Positions 7,649-9,215 of a DNA stretch of 9,215 nucleotides are shown piece after piece. This stretch comes from UBA4466 sp963925035 (lineage in GTDB: Bacteria > Bacteroidota > Bacteroidia > Flavobacteriales_D > Crocinitomicaceae). The position numbers and the translations under genes are program-made. The notes under the pieces are model-generated. The model worked only from the letters and a program-made list of their open reading frames with translations. It had not been told where the DNA came from and did not search any database. Positions within the stretch are counted from its first letter, which is position 1, and each line of letters starts with the position of its first letter. The stretch covers positions 1 through 9,215 of the forward strand of contig CAWUSK010000057.1 of NCBI GenBank assembly GCA_963925035.1. The letters run 5' to 3'.

Positions 7649-7670
7649 TGATTATTTTTAAAAATAATCA
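7649..7670. repeat. 22-bp perfect palindrome before the VTC gene
   Basis: TGATTATTTTT at 7649-7659 is followed without a spacer by its exact complement at 7660-7670. It adjoins a second, 8-bp palindrome, ACACGTGT at 7670-7677, and lies 22-43 bases before a promoter-like TAAATTTG. The symmetry could be an operator for a dimeric regulator. As an RNA hairpin it would be almost entirely A-U without a following U-run, so a terminator for the GH3 gene is less likely. Confidence 0.5.
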
Positions 7671-7691
7671 CACGTGTTATTATGATTATGT

Positions 7692-7699
7692 TAAATTTG
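7692..7699 (+). promoter_or_regulatory. Candidate -7 promoter element, possibly giving a leaderless transcript
   Basis: TAAATTTG is an exact match to the Bacteroidota -7 consensus and identical to the element before fabI. Only 6 bases separate it from the VTC ATG at 7706, so initiation at the usual distance would fall at or next to the start codon. No TTG stands at the expected -33 position; that area is occupied by the CACGTG palindrome. Confidence 0.42.
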
Positions 7700-7705
7700 A
7701 GCTAA

Positions 7706-8467
7706 ATGTCAGAATCAAACATCAGAAATCTACTTAATTCCTTTAAGTCAATAGGCTTGAAAGACATTAATGACGTTAAACTCATGGACCGCATTGACAC
7801 AAAATTCTCATTCAGCATAAAAGATTTGGAACTATTTTTAGTGTCTATAGTTGAAAATTACGATGTTTTGGAAATTGAAAACAGCCCAATCTCGAAGTAC
7901 AATAGTTTATACTATGACGATGCCGAATTGAGTGCATTCAATGATCATCGTCGTAAAAAACCGAATCGCTTTAAAGTTCGTTTTAGAAAGTATGTGCATT
8001 CCGATATTCAATTCTTGGAAGTAAAACATAAAGTCCACGGTAGAACTTTAAAAACAAGAGTTTCTTCAGATTCTATGCCTAATGAAATGAATACAGAACA
8101 AGAGAAATTCGTTAGTGATTCTGGAATAAATGGTAAATTACACGCTAATCTTCAGAACAAGTTCAACAGAATAACCTTGATTCACAAGGATAAAACTGAA
8201 AGGCTAACATTTGACTTCGATATAAGTTTTGAATGGGACGGAAAACAAGTTAATCTAGACCAAATTGTTGTTGCCGAACTAAAACAGGCGAAAGTAGATC
8301 GAAATTCACCGTTCTACAGGTTGATGAAAAAAAATATTATCCGTCCAATGAAACTTAGTAAATACTGCCTAGGTATGATCCTAATTCACGATAAAGAAAA
8401 AATAAAGTACAACCGATTCAAAAAGAAATTATTATTCATTAAAAAAATTCAAAAAAATGTTGCTTAA
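7706..8467 (+). CDS. VTC-domain (polyphosphate-polymerase-like) protein
   Basis: A 253-residue soluble protein of the VTC family within the CYTH/triphosphate-tunnel superfamily, related to the catalytic domain of yeast Vtc4, which polymerises ATP gamma-phosphate into polyphosphate. Family landmarks in order are KLMDRIDTKF at 25-34, SLYYDD at 67-72, the basic strand RFKVRFRKY at 88-96, FLEVKHK at 103-109 (Glu105, Lys107, Lys109), TFDFDISF at 168-175, VVAELKQ at 188-194 (Glu191, Lys193) and SKYCLGM at 218-224. The alternating Lys/Arg and Glu residues are those expected to line the tunnel and bind metal, so it looks catalytically intact. It has no SPX sensor and no membrane segment; the C-terminus is strongly basic. 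The start puts 26 residues before LMDR, as is normal. It overlaps the DUF4956 gene by 11 bases. Polyphosphate synthesis itself is not demonstrated for this family branch. Confidence 0.9.
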   Translation: MSESNIRNLLNSFKSIGLKDINDVKLMDRIDTKFSFSIKDLELFLVSIVENYDVLEIENSPISKYNSLYYDDAELSAFNDHRRKKPNRFKVRFRKYVHSDIQFLEVKHKVHGRTLKTRVSSDSMPNEMNTEQEKFVSDSGINGKLHANLQNKFNRITLIHKDKTERLTFDFDISFEWDGKQVNLDQIVVAELKQAKVDRNSPFYRLMKKNIIRPMKLSKYCLGMILIHDKEKIKYNRFKKKLLFIKKIQKNVA

Positions 8468-9137
8468 AATTAAACCAGTTGTTGAAGCTATTAATGTAGA
8501 TTCTTCGAATGTATTTTTAGACATGACATTGTTCAGTGAAGACATTTACACGCTCTTGTTTCGCCTAGGGATCAACTTGTTTTTTATAACAATTATCATT
8601 CGATACTTGTACTACCCTATTACAAAAAGAAAGGATTATCTGTTTACTTATTATCTAATTGGAATCATTACATTTTTCTTGTGTTTTGCACTGAAAAAAC
8701 TGGATATCGATACTGGAATGGGACTTGGTTTATTTGCCATTTTTGGTATCATTCGATACAGAACCGATGCAATTGAAATCAAGGAAATGACATATTTATT
8801 CTTGATTATTGGACTAAGTGTTGTAAATTCATTGGCTTCAAGACAAATTAGCATTATTGAACTAGGAACAATCAATGTTACAGTTGTAGGTTTGTTGTAC
8901 GGACTTGAATATTTATGGTTAGTTAAGCATTTAACACGTAAAACAATCAACTATGAGCGTATTGATTTAATTACGCCGGATAAATACGAAGAAATGAAAC
9001 AAGATATTGAAACTCGTACAGGACTTACTATTAAACGCGTTGAAATTGGGAAAATTGACTTTTTAAATGATACTGCTCAAGTTCGCATCTTTTATTATGC
9101 AGACGAACAAACGCTTTCGGATTATCACAATAGTTAA
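8457..9137 (+). CDS. DUF4956 multi-pass membrane protein
   Basis: A 226-residue membrane protein of the DUF4956 family, commonly found beside VTC-domain genes in bacteria; no function is established. The signature GLGLFAIFGIIRYRTD at 89-104, followed by IEIKEMTYLF at 106-115 and a second conserved hydrophobic run, is clear. Membrane helices are likely at about 33-53, 61-80, 86-99, 112-128 and 137-157. From about 165 to the end is a soluble domain (DLITPD at 170-175, then a TIKRVEIGKIDF strand and RIFYYAD) with an alpha/beta look, as expected on the cytosolic side. The ATG lies in an A-rich run inside the VTC gene (11-base overlap), and the stop overlaps the lpxK ATG by one base (TAATG). Partnership with the VTC protein, for example as a membrane anchor or channel for its product, is an inference from this arrangement. 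Confidence 0.9.
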   Translation: MLLKIKPVVEAINVDSSNVFLDMTLFSEDIYTLLFRLGINLFFITIIIRYLYYPITKRKDYLFTYYLIGIITFFLCFALKKLDIDTGMGLGLFAIFGIIRYRTDAIEIKEMTYLFLIIGLSVVNSLASRQISIIELGTINVTVVGLLYGLEYLWLVKHLTRKTINYERIDLITPDKYEEMKQDIETRTGLTIKRVEIGKIDFLNDTAQVRIFYYADEQTLSDYHNS

Positions 9138-9215
9138 TGAATAAACTCAGATTGATTTTTTTACCATTCAGTTGCATTTATGGACTAGTGCTGTCTATAA
9201 GGAATTTTCTGTACA
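9137..9215 (+). CDS. lpxK: Tetraacyldisaccharide 4'-kinase LpxK, N-terminal fragment (cut by window end)
   Basis: Only the first 26 codons are present. The N-terminus contains LPFSCIYGLVLSIRNFLY at residues 9-26, matching the amphipathic, membrane-associating first helix of LpxK, in which a hydrophobic LPxSxxYG and an RNxLY pattern recur. LpxK phosphorylates the 4' position of the lipid A disaccharide at the inner membrane. The Walker A motif that would confirm the call lies beyond the window. The ATG overlaps the DUF4956 stop by one base (TAATG), so translation is coupled and lpxK appears to be the third gene of the VTC cluster. Confidence 0.75.
   Translation, partial: MNKLRLIFLPFSCIYGLVLSIRNFLY

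Noticed and set aside
7649..7670. Palindrome as intrinsic terminator of the GH3 gene
   Set aside because: The stem would be almost all A-U with no U-run after it, and there is no unpaired loop sequence; an operator-like dyad fits better, although weak termination is not excluded.
8440..8470. A7 runs at the VTC/DUF4956 junction as a programmed frameshift site that would fuse the two proteins
   Set aside because: The frames differ by +1 (or -2), which is not the usual -1 slippage on A-rich heptamers, and DUF4956 has a good ATG in an A-rich context. Reinitiation by overlap is the simpler reading.
8651..8950. 99-codon open frame on the minus strand opposite DUF4956
   Set aside because: Antisense to the conserved membrane region of DUF4956; its composition is explained by the complement of hydrophobic codons, and it has no recognisable motif.

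Overview
The window looks like chromosomal DNA of a Bacteroidota bacterium, most likely a flavobacterium-type (Flavobacteriales) organism. The evidence is AT-rich composition, start codons preceded by A-rich stretches instead of Shine-Dalgarno sequences, TAnnTTTG-type -7 promoter elements, a FabI carrying the Bacteroidota-style signatures (NEQSIAW, NTISQSP, MQNLFHDGGFS), and DUF4956, VTC and LpxK partners typical of that phylum. Species cannot be assigned from sequence alone. Gene density is high: no gene-free stretch exceeds about 175 bases, and I see no IS element, CRISPR array, tRNA or rRNA.

Left part (about 112-5324, minus strand): one compact gene block reads leftward from a divergent intergenic region at 5325-5447. 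Order of transcription is radC, a non-hydrolysing UDP-GlcNAc 2-epimerase (wecB-like, GTG start), a DUF7033/NodB-like polysaccharide deacetylase family protein, a small DUF423 membrane protein, a PhnP-like metallo-beta-lactamase-fold hydrolase, and fabI. The first five are joined by gaps or overlaps of +13, +3, -8 and 0 bases. fabI follows after 55 bases with its own candidate promoter and ends at a strong intrinsic terminator (112-135). The epimerase plus deacetylase-like pair points to surface glycan metabolism; fabI is the essential last step of fatty-acid elongation.

Right part (5448-9215, plus strand): a YdjM/DUF457-family membrane metal-dependent hydrolase is translationally coupled (ATGA) to a short lipoprotein of glycoside hydrolase family 3 with the NagZ catalytic signature. 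A 117-base gap with a 22-bp perfect palindrome and a TAAATTTG element only 6 bases before the next ATG then leads into a second overlapping cluster: a VTC-domain (polyphosphate-polymerase-like tunnel fold) protein, a multi-pass DUF4956 membrane protein, and the first 26 codons of lpxK (lipid A 4'-kinase), cut by the window end.

The least understood part is the VTC + DUF4956 pair. It is a catalytic-looking soluble domain without an SPX sensor, coupled by overlapping reading frames to a membrane protein with a soluble C-terminal domain, in the same transcript as a lipid A gene. It resembles the yeast VTC arrangement (cytosolic polymerase plus membrane channel), but its product and role are not known to me.
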